A stretch of 64,000 nt of DNA from Mesorhizobium sp. (GTDB taxonomy: Bacteria; Pseudomonadota; Alphaproteobacteria; Rhizobiales; Rhizobiaceae), in contig SAJS01000024.1 of the NCBI GenBank assembly GCA_004017535.1, forward strand, positions 27,190 through 91,189, written 5' to 3'. Position 1 is the first letter of the stretch; the number at the start of each line of letters is the position of its first letter. A model generated the notes under the pieces. The model made no database searches. It had not been told where the DNA came from and saw only the letters and a program-made list of their open reading frames with translations. Positions 25,660 to 34,946 of the stretch are shown piece by piece. Both the position numbers and the translations under genes were made by a program.

Positions 25660-26997
25660 ATGGATAACTCCGCCGGCGGCGCCATCGCGCAGCCCGACAC
25701 TTACGGGCGGCCTCACTTAGCCGCCGTCGACTCCCGCGTTCACGAACTGCTTCTAAGACAGGAGCGCCAGGAGCGGACAACTCTCAAACTGATCGCCTCC
25801 GAGAACTTTGCCTCCTCGGCGGTGTTGGAAGCGACCGGGTCGATTTTCACCAACAAGTATGCCGAGGGATACCCCGGTGCGCGCTACTACGCCGGAAACG
25901 AGATCGTCGATGAGCTTGAGACCCTCGCGATCGAGCGCCTGAAAGCGCTATTTGGCAGTGAACACGCCAACGTCCAGCCTTATTCAGGCTCGCCAGCCAA
26001 CCAGGCTGTCTATCGCGCGCTTTTGAGCCCCCGTGACAAAGTCATGGGCTTGCCTTTACCCGAAGGCGGCCATCTGACTCACGGTTGGTCCGTCAATTTT
26101 TCCGGCAGCGATTATCAGCGCGTCCCGTACAGGCTGCACGAAAAGACACAGCAAATTGACTATGACCACTTGCGCGAGACCGCCAAGGGGGAACGCCCGA
26201 AGCTAATTTGGGTCGGCGGAACTGCTTATCCGCGTATTTTTGACTACGCGGCAATGGCCGAAATTGCTTCGGAGGTGAACTCGTATCTGGTGGCTGACAT
26301 CGCCCACATCTGCGGCCTGGTTGTCGCAGGAGTGCATCCGAACCCCGTGTCCCATTGCGATGTGGTCACCAGCACCTCTCACAAGTCGATCCGCGGTCCC
26401 CGGGGTGGCTTCATTTTATCAAGGAATGAAGACCGTTATCAGCCCCTCCATCATCCGAAGAGCAAACACAATCTGGCCAAACGTATAGACCGCGCCGTGT
26501 TCCCTCTTCTGCAAGGCGGACCGCATATGAATACTATCGCCGCGCTTGCCGTCGCTTTGCAGGAAGCAGCGAACTCGTCCTTTCGTGTCTACGGTCAGCA
26601 GATCGTCCACAACGCCAAGGCTCTGGCCCAGGCGCTTCTGGAGCGAGGTTATGAACTCGTCACCGGGGGCACTGACAATCACATGCTGATCCTTGATCTT
26701 CGGGACCGGCCGCTGTCAGGCAAAGCCTATGCAGAGCGCTTATCGCGTGCAGGCATCATTGCGAATTTCAATATGGTCCCGGGCGACCGGCGGCATCCGG
26801 CGCTGACAAGCGGCATCCGCTTAGGGACACCAGCGGTGACGTCCATGGGCATGCGCGAAACGGAGATGGTGCAGATCGCCGCTTTCATCGACTCGGTCTG
26901 CCGCCAGCCCGATGACCAGGAAGTTCATGCGAGCGTACGAAGAGACGTTGCCGACTTCTGCACTGCGTTCGATGTTCCCGGCATCCCCGACCGATAA
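25660..26997 (+). CDS. glyA: Serine hydroxymethyltransferase
   Basis: 445 residues. GlyA converts serine and tetrahydrofolate to glycine and methylene-tetrahydrofolate with PLP. The PLP lysine is Lys242 in TSHKSIRGPRGG. Other family blocks are complete: LIASENFAS, NKYAEGYPGARYYAG and NVQPYSGSPANQAVY. The active-site region ADIAHICGLVVAG differs slightly from the common DMAHFAGL form, so this is a divergent paralogue and not a copy of a core gene. The ATG at 25660 follows the ArsR-type gene closely, and metK follows after 57 bases, suggesting one operon. Confidence 0.95.
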   Translation: MDNSAGGAIAQPDTYGRPHLAAVDSRVHELLLRQERQERTTLKLIASENFASSAVLEATGSIFTNKYAEGYPGARYYAGNEIVDELETLAIERLKALFGSEHANVQPYSGSPANQAVYRALLSPRDKVMGLPLPEGGHLTHGWSVNFSGSDYQRVPYRLHEKTQQIDYDHLRETAKGERPKLIWVGGTAYPRIFDYAAMAEIASEVNSYLVADIAHICGLVVAGVHPNPVSHCDVVTSTSHKSIRGPRGGFILSRNEDRYQPLHHPKSKHNLAKRIDRAVFPLLQGGPHMNTIAALAVALQEAANSSFRVYGQQIVHNAKALAQALLERGYELVTGGTDNHMLILDLRDRPLSGKAYAERLSRAGIIANFNMVPGDRRHPALTSGIRLGTPAVTSMGMRETEMVQIAAFIDSVCRQPDDQEVHASVRRDVADFCTAFDVPGIPDR

Positions 26998-27054
26998 GCC
27001 ACCCCAATCCAGAAACTCCTCACTAACTCCAGCACTTGAAGCGAGGGCATTTTT

Positions 27055-28230
27055 ATGACCAGGCAGTTCGTGTTCTCTTCCGAATCCGTCGGCGCGGGAC
27101 ACCCCGATAAGATGGCAGACAACATCTCCGATGCCATTCTCGATGCGGTCCTGCGCGCCGATCCGAAGGCGCGCGTCGCCTGTGAAGTGTTGGTGAAGAC
27201 GGGGATGGTCGTTGTGGCTGGCGAGATCACCAGCCATGCACACATCGATTACAGCCAAGTCGCCCGCGATACGATACTCGATATTGGCTACGACGATGAT
27301 GCGATTGGCTTTGATGGTCGACGTTGCGCCGTCGTTCTGGCCCTCACCGAGCAGTCGCCCGACATAAGCCAGGGCGTTGATGAAGGACGAGGGCAGGATC
27401 TCGGGCAAGGGGCAGGGGATCAGGGCATCATGTTTGGATTCGCATGCAACGAGACGGATACATTGATGCCCCTGCCGATCCAACTCGCTCACCATTTGAC
27501 GAAAAGACAGGCCGAGGTCCGGAAAGCGGGACAGCTTGGCTGGCTGCGTCCGGACGTGAAATCTCAAGTGTCCGTACGCTACGAAGGGCTCCGCCCGGTG
27601 GCGCTGGATACCATAGTCCTGTCAACGCAGCATGACGAAGCGGTCTCACAAGCCACGGTCCGCGAAGGCGTCATTGAGGAGATCATAAAACCGGTCCTGC
27701 CGGCCCACCTGGATACTTCGGGGATCAGATTTCTGGTCAACCCAACAGGGCGGTTCGTGGTCGGTGGGCCTGCCGGCGACTGCGGCCTCACAGGACGGAA
27801 GATCATCGTCGATTCCTACGGTGGGACCGGGCGTCACGGCGGCGGTGCCTTTTCGGGCAAGGACCCATCCAAGGTTGACCGCTCGGCGGCCTATGCCGCC
27901 CGGTATGTCGCGAAGAACATCGTTGCCAGCGGCCTTGCGGAGGTCTGCGAGGTTCAGCTTGCCTACGCGATCGGCGTGGCCAGTCCGGTTTCTGTCATGG
28001 TCAATACCTTCGGAACCGCAAGGATCGAGGAAAAAAGGATCGAGCGCCTTGTTCTCGAGGTTTTCAATCTCCGACCGAAAGGCATCATCAAGATGCTTGA
28101 TCTCTTACGGCCGATATACCGCAAGACGGCGACATACGGACACTTCGGGCGTGAAGAGCCTGAGTTCACTTGGGAGAAGACGGACAAAGCTGACGATTTG
28201 CTGCGTGAAGCCGGACCGGCAGCTGCGTGA
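27055..28230 (+). CDS. metK: S-adenosylmethionine synthetase
   Basis: 391 residues. MetK makes S-adenosylmethionine from methionine and ATP. Signatures are intact: the N-terminal [21 protein letters not shown], the loop [10 protein letters not shown], and [22 protein letters not shown]. The length and sequence style are those of the compact E. coli-type enzyme; many Rhizobiales core genomes carry a longer form, so acquisition from elsewhere is plausible but needs a tree. It lies 57 bases after glyA. The adenosine kinase gene follows after 100 bases. Confidence 0.95.
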   Translation: MTRQFVFSSESVGAGHPDKMADNISDAILDAVLRADPKARVACEVLVKTGMVVVAGEITSHAHIDYSQVARDTILDIGYDDDAIGFDGRRCAVVLALTEQSPDISQGVDEGRGQDLGQGAGDQGIMFGFACNETDTLMPLPIQLAHHLTKRQAEVRKAGQLGWLRPDVKSQVSVRYEGLRPVALDTIVLSTQHDEAVSQATVREGVIEEIIKPVLPAHLDTSGIRFLVNPTGRFVVGGPAGDCGLTGRKIIVDSYGGTGRHGGGAFSGKDPSKVDRSAAYAARYVAKNIVASGLAEVCEVQLAYAIGVASPVSVMVNTFGTARIEEKRIERLVLEVFNLRPKGIIKMLDLLRPIYRKTATYGHFGREEPEFTWEKTDKADDLLREAGPAAA

Positions 28231-28330
28231 GGGCGGCTGGATCAAGCGCATGCGGCAACCCATTTCAACTCGCGAGACCACGCCCGGCCGGCGTGGCAAG
28301 AAGCCGGCTCGGGTTTTGGCGGAGATTTTG

Positions 28331-29344
28331 ATGCCGGATTATGACGTGCTTTGCATCGGCAATGCCATTGTCGACATCATCGCCCAGTGCGACGAGGAAT
28401 TCCTCGAGACGAACGGCATCATCAAGGGCGCGATGAACCTCATCGACACACAACGCGCCGAACTGCTCTACAGCCGCATGGGCCCGGCGATCGAGGCCTC
28501 CGGCGGCAGCGCCGGCAACACGGCGGCCGGCGTCGCCAGCTTTGGGGGCCGCGCCGCCTTCTTCGGCAAGGTCTCCAACGATGCGCTGGGCGAAATCTAC
28601 GCCCACGACATCCATGCACAGGGTGTCGCCTTCGACACCAAGCCGCTCAAGGGCGAGCCGCCGACGGCGCGCTCGATGATCTTCGTCACCCCCGACGGCG
28701 AGCGCTCGATGAACACCTATCTCGGCGCCTGCGTCGAGCTCGGACCGGAGGATGTCGAGGCCGACAAGGCGTCCGGCGCCAAGGTCACCTATTTCGAAGG
28801 CTATCTGTGGGACCCGCCGCGCGCCAAGGAGGCAATCCGCCAGACGGCGAAGCTGGCGCACGCGGCAGGCCGCGAAGTGTCGATGACGCTATCGGATTCG
28901 TTCTGCGTCGACCGCTACCGCGACGAATTCCTCGACCTGATGCGCTCGGGCACGGTCGACATCGTCTTTGCCAACAGCCACGAGATCAAGTCGCTCTACC
29001 AGACATCGTCGTTCGACGAGGCGCTGGCCCAGATCCGCAAGGATTGCCGGATCGCCGCCGTGACACGCTCTGAAAAGGGCTCCGTCATCGTGCGCGGCGA
29101 CGAGACCGTGGTGATCAAGGCGACCGCCATCAAGGAACTGGTCGACACGACGGGCGCCGGCGATCTCTATGCCGCCGGCTTCCTGCATGGCTACACGCAA
29201 GGCCGCGACCTGCAGACTTGCGGCGACCTTGGCTCACTGGCAGCCGGATTGGTGATCCAGCAGATCGGCCCCAGGCCCCGTCAGAATTTGCGCCGCGAGG
29301 CCGAGCAGGCGGGGCTGACCATTCCGGACGTTCAAACGAGTTAG
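28331..29344 (+). CDS. Adenosine kinase (PfkB family)
   Basis: 337 residues. PfkB-family sugar kinase of the adenosine-kinase type, phosphorylating adenosine to AMP and so removing a by-product of S-adenosylhomocysteine breakdown. The N-terminal [17 protein letters not shown] block and the catalytic DTTGAGD motif (272-278) with GFLHG are complete. The ATG at 28331 matches the usual start [16 protein letters not shown]. Codon use is strongly GC-ending and looks like core Mesorhizobium, unlike the preceding glyA and metK. Substrate is inferred from family and neighbours. Confidence 0.88.
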   Translation: MPDYDVLCIGNAIVDIIAQCDEEFLETNGIIKGAMNLIDTQRAELLYSRMGPAIEASGGSAGNTAAGVASFGGRAAFFGKVSNDALGEIYAHDIHAQGVAFDTKPLKGEPPTARSMIFVTPDGERSMNTYLGACVELGPEDVEADKASGAKVTYFEGYLWDPPRAKEAIRQTAKLAHAAGREVSMTLSDSFCVDRYRDEFLDLMRSGTVDIVFANSHEIKSLYQTSSFDEALAQIRKDCRIAAVTRSEKGSVIVRGDETVVIKATAIKELVDTTGAGDLYAAGFLHGYTQGRDLQTCGDLGSLAAGLVIQQIGPRPRQNLRREAEQAGLTIPDVQTS

Positions 29345-29409
29345 TGGCCTACCTTCCCGTTGTGCAGGCTATCTCGCCAGAAGCGCAATCACGGAATAGG
29401 GAGATCCTG

Positions 29410-30444
29410 ATGTCGAACATGATGAACGCGCTGGTCAAGGCCAGGGCCGAGCCGGGCATCTGGATGGAAGAGGTGCCGGTACCGGAGATCGGCCCCAACG
29501 ACGTGCTGATCAAGATCAAGAAGACCGCGATCTGCGGCACCGACGTCCACATCTACAATTGGGACCAGTGGGCGCAAAAGACCGTGCCGGTGCCGATGGT
29601 GACCGGTCACGAATTCGTCGGTACCGTCGCCGACTTCGGCGCGGCGGTGACCGAGTACAAGGTCGGCCAGCGCGTTTCGGGTGAAGGCCACATCGTCTGC
29701 GGCCATTGCCGCAACTGCCGGGCGGGCAGGGGGCATCTGTGCCGCAACACACTCGGCGTCGGTGTCAACCGGCCCGGCGCCTTCGGCGAGTATCTGGCAA
29801 TCCCTCAGCACAATGTCGTGCCGATCCCCGACGACGTGCCCGATGAGATCGCCGCGATCTTCGATCCACTGGGCAACGCCGTCCACACCGCATTGTCCTT
29901 CGACCTTGTCGGCGAGGACGTGCTGGTCACCGGCGCCGGGCCGATCGGTATTATGGGTGCGCTGGTGGCGCAGTGCGTCGGCGCGCGAAAAGTGGTCATC
30001 ACCGACATCAACCCGGTGCGGCTGGCGCTGGCGAAAAAACTCGGCGTCCAGCATGTGGTCGACGCGTCGAAGGAAAAGCTGCGCGATATCATGCCGGCAC
30101 TCGGCATGACCGAAGGTTTTGACATCGGCCTCGAAATGTCGGGTGCGGCGCCCGCCTTCCGCGACATGATCGACACCATGAACAATGGTGGCAAGATCGC
30201 CATTTTGGGCATTGCGTCGACCGGCTTCGAGATCGACTGGAACAAGGTCATCTTCAAGATGCTGCATCTCAAGGGCATCTACGGCCGCGAGATGTTCGAG
30301 ACCTGGTACAAGATGATCGCGCTGGTGCAGGGTCCTCTCGACGTGTCGGGCCTGATCACACACCGCATCGGGGTCGATGACTACTTCGACGGTTTCGAGG
30401 CGATGAAGAGCGGCAATTCGGGGAAGGTGGTGATGGATTGGTAG
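29410..30444 (+). CDS. tdh: L-threonine 3-dehydrogenase
   Basis: 344 residues. A zinc-dependent medium-chain dehydrogenase oxidising threonine to 2-amino-3-ketobutyrate, which then yields glycine and acetyl-CoA. Catalytic zinc ligands Cys42 and His67-Glu68 are present, as are the structural zinc cysteines 97, 100, 103 and 111 and the Rossmann motif GAGPIGIMG. The usual partner kbl (ketobutyrate CoA ligase) is absent from the window. Codon use is strongly GC-ending like the adenosine kinase gene. It could feed glycine into the one-carbon pathway next to glyA, as an inference from place. Confidence 0.93.
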   Translation: MSNMMNALVKARAEPGIWMEEVPVPEIGPNDVLIKIKKTAICGTDVHIYNWDQWAQKTVPVPMVTGHEFVGTVADFGAAVTEYKVGQRVSGEGHIVCGHCRNCRAGRGHLCRNTLGVGVNRPGAFGEYLAIPQHNVVPIPDDVPDEIAAIFDPLGNAVHTALSFDLVGEDVLVTGAGPIGIMGALVAQCVGARKVVITDINPVRLALAKKLGVQHVVDASKEKLRDIMPALGMTEGFDIGLEMSGAAPAFRDMIDTMNNGGKIAILGIASTGFEIDWNKVIFKMLHLKGIYGREMFETWYKMIALVQGPLDVSGLITHRIGVDDYFDGFEAMKSGNSGKVVMDW

Positions 30445-30811
30445 GGATTGCCTTGGCCGCTCTTCAGGAAAAGCTGACGGGACAGCACCCCTCTGGTCCG
30501 CCGGACATCTTCCAACGAGGGGAACATGGCTGGGTGGAGAGCTATGGCTCCGCTAGGTGCGCCCCCTAATCATGATACGGCGACGTATCGCGGCCCATCC
30601 GATAACGGTCGATGGTGGCAATTCGCCTCAGCCGATGACGGAAACCCGGTGAACGGATGCTCACAGGCCCCCACGCGATAGAGGTCGAGGTGTTGCCGCC
30701 GTTTCAGCGGGTAAGATGCGTTAGACGACTTCCGGTACCTTTCCGGTCAGCGAATTAAGGAAGGCAACGAGCCGCATTGGACAGGTCGTGCCATTCCGGT
30801 TCGGGGGAAGT
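30445..30811. other. Gene-free stretch after tdh
   Basis: I see no gene or recognisable element here; it separates the GC-rich tdh gene from transposase debris. Confidence 0.4.
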
Positions 30812-31530
30812 ATGGCGCGGCTCAGCATGGCGACACGGTCGGAACTGAAGCGGCGATCGTGGAGCGTTATCGCGGCGTTGACAAGCGGCGCATTCTGAAT
30901 GAGTTCGGGGCGGTAATCGGCTATTATCGCAAGCGCGCGCGATCCGTCTTATGAACCGTCGTGAGCAGAGGCCGTCTGCGGGCAAGAGCCGCAGCCGCTG
31001 TTACGGCAGCGATGTCCGCGAGGCGCTCATCGTGTTGTGGGAGGCTTCGGAGCGGCTGAGGTCCGCATCGTCGCTCGCGGCGGCCAGCGCCGCCGGGCAG
31101 GAATGAGTTCGGCAGTTCGCCGCTCGGTGCAAGCCCGCACCTTCGGCGATTGGAAAGATCCGCCGCCCGGCTTTGTTGAGCGCATTCGGGCACGTCTTGG
31201 TCGGGGAGCTTCGTGCAGACGATGGTGCTGACCGAAATTGCCACCGGCTGGACCGAATGCATTCCGGTCCGCACGCGCAACAGCGGCAATGTGATCATGG
31301 CGATCAAGCAGGCCCGCTCGCGGTTTCCCTGACCCTGTGCTGCTGTTTGCCGGCATCCGCCCGCACAGGAAGAGCTTGGAAAGCGGTCGATCGTCGTGGC
31401 CTGAATGCGGAAATCGAGGAGCCGTTGGTCGTCGATCTCCAGCCTGAACGCGGTCGTTTCCTGGTGCCGCAAATCGGCTGTTGCATACACATCCCTGTCA
31501 GACGTCAGTTTTCCTCGCCCATTTTGGTGT
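30812..31530 (+). pseudogene. ISNCY/integrase-type transposase relic
   Basis: The plus strand carries, in changing frames, the pieces of one transposase: MARLSMATRSEL at 30812, then EFGAVIGYYRKRA, then YGSDVREALIVLWEASERL, then RTFGDWKDPPPGFVE and QTMVLTEIATGWTECIPV. These are successive conserved segments of a transposase with an integrase-like catalytic core. At least four frameshifts and stops break it, and the catalytic end is missing. The precise IS family cannot be settled by eye. Confidence 0.7.
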
Positions 31531-31743
31531 CGAGACGCGAAGTGCTCTTTTGGACCAGCAAGGCTTTTTGGAAATCTGAGAGCGGCTTTCCGCGGGGCGC
31601 TCCATTTTTGAGCATCAAGCTACCACAGCCAATGACGCGCAGGTTCCACCAGGCTCGCCAGCCTTGAAGGACAGCGAAAAAAGCAGAGCACGACAGACAC
31701 TAGAATCCATCAGGACGCCGCAGTCGTTGAAGATGCGGCGCTG

Positions 31744-31792
31744 CATCCATACCGTGGATGCATTTGATCCAAATAATCGATTTGTTCAATCA
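31744..31792 (+). promoter_or_regulatory. nod box upstream of ttsI
   Basis: A 49-base match to the NodD-binding consensus: CATCCAT at 31744, CGTGGATG, then ATCCAAA, AATCGATTT and CAATC at the end, all in register. The clearest deviations are T for C in AAACAATC and TGTT for TTAC. It is about 320 bases upstream of ttsI and in the same orientation, as known for ttsI in other rhizobia. Confidence 0.88.
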
Positions 31793-31808
31793 GTTTCTCG
31801 AAAGCTAA
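31790..31808 (+). promoter_or_regulatory. tts-box motif overlapping the nod box of ttsI
   Basis: TCAGTTTCTCGAAAGCTAA is identical over 19 bases to the tts box of nopX. Its first bases overlap the last bases of the nod box. It suggests that TtsI can act at its own promoter, either activating or limiting it. Confidence 0.7.
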
Positions 31809-32110
31809 CCCTACCCTCTGTGGGAATCGGGCTCTGAGCCGCGACGCTGCCTTGCGAGCGTAGGGGCTGCACGTAGGAGAGATGATGCAACGAGAAATCG
31901 CACGCGGGTTGCTGGCGTCGTGGGTTCGCCGACCGGCGTATTTGAGCCCGCCAGTTGGTCCTCACCCGCGCCTATTGCCACCGAGCGACTTGCATGTCCC
32001 TCCGACTCGGACCAGTTCCGAGAGCTGCGACGAGTTGCGCGCCGTGTGCTCCGATCAGATGGCCGCCGGTGACGCGTTCGATGGGCCGTCCCTCTTCGAT
32101 AGGAGATGAA

Positions 32111-32797
32111 ATGCGAACGCTGCTCGTGGATCATCATGCGGATCTTGCGCGCGCCATGCGACTTGCGCTCGGGGATGGCGGCTTCGTCGTTGATGTCGTT
32201 GGTACTCTGGAACTGGCCTCGAGTGCATTTTCTTGCGCCAGCTATGAAATTCTCCTGCTGGAATTGGCTCTGCCAGATGGCGATGGCTTGGGTTGGCTGA
32301 GGCAGTTGAGGACCCACGGGCATTCAGTTCCTGCCGTCATTATGAGCAGCCTCAACGATCTCGATAAGCGAATTGCGATCTTCAACGGTGGTGCGGACGA
32401 CTTTCTGCTCAAACCCGTCTCTACCGATGAGCTTATCGCCAGAATGAGAGCCATTCTGCGCCGGGCGACACAAATGACCGACCTGAGGCTCGTATTTGGC
32501 AATCTCAACTTCGATCCGGTCGCCCGACAGGTTTTCGTTGCTGGGCACCCAATGATGATCGCACGTCGCGAACTCTGTATTCTAGAGCATCTGCTTAACC
32601 GGGCAGGCCGCATCGTGCCCCGTGCGCAGTTGGAAGATCACCTCTATTCGTTCAACGACGACGTGTCTGCCAACGCGCTTGAAGTCGGAATCTATCGTTT
32701 ACGTGGACATCTGACCAGATCAGGTGCAACGCCACGGATCAAGACCATCCGTGGCATTGGTTACATTCTAGAATTGACTGACGCGTCATCCGCATAG
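32111..32797 (+). CDS. ttsI: TtsI, activator of the T3SS regulon
   Basis: 228 residues, an OmpR-type response regulator with an N-terminal receiver domain (1-115) and a C-terminal winged helix (about 130-225, including EVGIYRLRGHL and IRGIGYIL). It binds tts boxes and is itself induced by NodD and flavonoids. The phosphorylation site, normally Asp, is Glu51 in LLLELALPDGDG, while Lys101 is kept; Glu can mimic the phosphorylated state, so the protein is probably active without a kinase. The ATG at 32111 has AGGAG five bases upstream (32101-32105). An upstream open frame to 31955 has no ribosome site. Confidence 0.95.
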   Translation: MRTLLVDHHADLARAMRLALGDGGFVVDVVGTLELASSAFSCASYEILLLELALPDGDGLGWLRQLRTHGHSVPAVIMSSLNDLDKRIAIFNGGADDFLLKPVSTDELIARMRAILRRATQMTDLRLVFGNLNFDPVARQVFVAGHPMMIARRELCILEHLLNRAGRIVPRAQLEDHLYSFNDDVSANALEVGIYRLRGHLTRSGATPRIKTIRGIGYILELTDASSA

Positions 32798-32823
32798 TTT
32801 GTCGAATCGAAAGAAGATCTATT

Positions 32824-34290
32824 TTGCTGATCCTTCAACATCCTTGCCTTGCGCTCAATTGGCGGGCGATCGCCATCAAGGTTCCTAGACCTGCAGTGCC
32901 CCGTTACCTGGGCCATCTCCTCTGTGCGCTTATTGTGACTTTCCCACTTGGTGTCGCGGCGCAAAACAAGCAGGACAAAGGCGCGCCGCGTGCGGCTTCG
33001 AATAGCATCAACGCCACGCTGACCCTTTCCTCTTCGCTCGGGGAGACCGTTCATCTGCCCGCGCCAGCCACGACCATCTTTGTTGCTGACCCCACGATCG
33101 CGGATTTTCAGGCACCATCGAGCAAAACAATCTTCGTCTTTGGCAAGAAATCGGGGCGGACCAGCCTATTCGCCTTGGATGGCAACGGCGAGCCTCTCGC
33201 CGAATTGCGTATCGTTGTCACGCAACCGATCGGGGATTTACGCGCCATGTTGCGGGAGCAGGTCGGCGACTATCCCATCCGCGTCAACTATACGCCGCGC
33301 GGCGCAATCCTTAGCGGGACAGCGCCCGACGCAGAGGTCGCCGACACCGCAAAAAGAGTCACTGAGCAATATCTGGGCGACGGAGCGCAAGTCGTCAACA
33401 ACATCAAGGTCGCTGGATCCCTGCAAGTTAACCTCAGCGTGCGCGTAGCCGAAGTCTCACGCAGCGCCATGAAGTCACTCGGCGTCAACCTGTCCGCCTT
33501 CGGTCAAATCGGCAATTTCAAAGTGGGCGTTCTAAGCGGAAGCGGTGCAAGCGCTGGGTCTGGTTCAACCCAGGGTGGCGGTACAGCAGAAATCGGATTC
33601 GACAACGGTGCCGTCAACGTCAGCGCGGTTCTCGACGCGCTCGCCAAGGAGCATATAGCGTCCGTCCTGGCTGAGCCGAACCTCACCGCCATGTCGGGTG
33701 AAAAAGCCAGCTTTCTCGCTGGCGGCGAATTTCCCATTCCTGTCCTGCAGGAAAACAGGCAGGTATCGGTTGAATTCCGTCACTTCGGCGTCAGTCTGGA
33801 ATTTGTGCCGACAGTTCTCAGCAACAATCAAATCAACATTCACGTAACGCCCGAAGTCAGTGAACTGTCGACGCAAGGTGCCGTGCAAATCAACGGAATT
33901 TCCGTGCCGGCAGTTTCCACGCGCCGAGCCGATACGGTCGTCGAACTCGCCAGTGGGCAGAGCTTCGCAATCGGCGGTCTAATCAGGCGGAACGTCAACA
34001 ATGATGTCAGGGCCTTTCCCTGGCTCGGAGAAATGCCGATCCTGGGACCGCTTTTTCGCTCGTCCTCGTTTCAAAAAGAGGAGTCAGAACTGGTCATTCT
34101 AGTTACGCCTTACATTGTAAGACCAGGCTCCAACCCAAACCAGATGAGCGCACCTACCGAGCGGGCGGCACCGGCTTTGAACGGAGGGGGCGCTCCGACG
34201 AATTCCGTGGCAAGTCCCCCGCGAGACCGCGCTGCTATCCGTGCGGGCGCGCCAAGCGCCCAGGGCGGTCTCGGCTTCATCATCGAATAG
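32824..34290 (+). CDS. rhcC2: RhcC2, pore-forming half of the split T3SS secretin
   Basis: 488 residues. After a signal peptide (ending about GVAAQ) comes a beta-rich N-terminal domain (VHLPAPATTIFVADPTIADF), a BON-like segment and a complete secretin domain (GEKASFLAGGEFPIPV; VSTRRADTVVELASGQSFAIGGL; WLGEMPILGPLFRS; ELVILVTPYIV). The first domain and overall build are those of CpaC, the Tad-pilus secretin. Together with RhcC1 it should form the outer-membrane pore. No ATG occurs near the 5' end: TTG 32824 (weak AAGAAG upstream) or GTG 32896, which gives a neat signal peptide, are the candidates. Confidence 0.88.
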   Translation: MLILQHPCLALNWRAIAIKVPRPAVPRYLGHLLCALIVTFPLGVAAQNKQDKGAPRAASNSINATLTLSSSLGETVHLPAPATTIFVADPTIADFQAPSSKTIFVFGKKSGRTSLFALDGNGEPLAELRIVVTQPIGDLRAMLREQVGDYPIRVNYTPRGAILSGTAPDAEVADTAKRVTEQYLGDGAQVVNNIKVAGSLQVNLSVRVAEVSRSAMKSLGVNLSAFGQIGNFKVGVLSGSGASAGSGSTQGGGTAEIGFDNGAVNVSAVLDALAKEHIASVLAEPNLTAMSGEKASFLAGGEFPIPVLQENRQVSVEFRHFGVSLEFVPTVLSNNQINIHVTPEVSELSTQGAVQINGISVPAVSTRRADTVVELASGQSFAIGGLIRRNVNNDVRAFPWLGEMPILGPLFRSSSFQKEESELVILVTPYIVRPGSNPNQMSAPTERAAPALNGGGAPTNSVASPPRDRAAIRAGAPSAQGGLGFIIE

Positions 34291-34299
34291 TGTCGTCCA

Positions 34300-34863
34300 A
34301 TGATGTTGCGTTTTATAATCCTCTTTGTCGCTCTGGCACCAAGCGTAAGTGGCTGCACCAGTACTACGCCAGTTGATGTCGAACCATCGGCACCAATGCT
34401 TGTCCGAGAGGAGACCACCGTCCTGACGTTGCAAAGCCTGCGCGCTTCCGAACGGCAGCGTTTGCGTGTTTTCCTAGACAAGGCCAGTCGCGGCCGGTTC
34501 GATGCCCTCCACCTCCTCATCAGCGGTTCGCCCCAGCTCAGCGCACGGGTAGCCCATCAGGCCAGGCAGTTGGCAATCGAAGCAGACAACATTCAATTGC
34601 TCGATCAACACGACGCCGGCTCAGTGCGAATTGAGGCGATTGTCTATCACGCCCGTCCGCCGGTCTGTCCCTCATATGGTGCTTTACCCAATGAAGAATC
34701 CTTCAAACAGCCGCTTGGTTGTTCGACAGGATATAACCTGGCCGTGATGGTCAACGATCCGCGCGATCTGCTCGACAATCAGGCCGTCAAGTCCGGCGAT
34801 GGCGATCGTGCTTCTATACCAGTTGCCACTTACAGAACATTCGGGACGGATAAAGGTGGCTGA
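34300..34863 (+). CDS. y4xK: Y4xK, CpaD-like lipoprotein
   Basis: 187 residues. A short hydrophobic signal ends in the lipobox SGC (Cys19). The rest resembles CpaD, the lipoprotein partner of the Tad-pilus secretin CpaC: SRGRFDALHLLISGSPQLSARVAHQARQLA and HARPPVCPSYGALPNEE, then GCSTGYNLAVMVNDPRDLL. It starts nine bases after the rhcC2 stop, so the two are coupled, and it probably helps RhcC2 reach or stay in the outer membrane. In NGR234 the equivalent gene y4xK also follows rhcC2. Confidence 0.85.
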   Translation: MMLRFIILFVALAPSVSGCTSTTPVDVEPSAPMLVREETTVLTLQSLRASERQRLRVFLDKASRGRFDALHLLISGSPQLSARVAHQARQLAIEADNIQLLDQHDAGSVRIEAIVYHARPPVCPSYGALPNEESFKQPLGCSTGYNLAVMVNDPRDLLDNQAVKSGDGDRASIPVATYRTFGTDKGG

Positions 34864-34946
34864 TACCGTCCCTTATCTTGGCAGCACTCCTACCGGGGAT
34901 TGAAAGCTCCAATCTCGCCCTGATCTAAAATCAAAGGAACCGCTGG

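Noticed and set aside
26998-27054. SAM riboswitch before metK
   Set aside because: The gap is only 57 bases and shows no recognisable conserved core or fold.
28265-28861. Minus-strand frame opposite the adenosine kinase
   Set aside because: Shadow of GC-rich codons; no motif, and the plus-strand gene is certain.
29389-30363. Long minus-strand frame (324 codons) opposite tdh
   Set aside because: It is antisense to an unmistakable tdh gene; its His/Asp/Val-rich translation is the usual shadow of a GC-rich gene.
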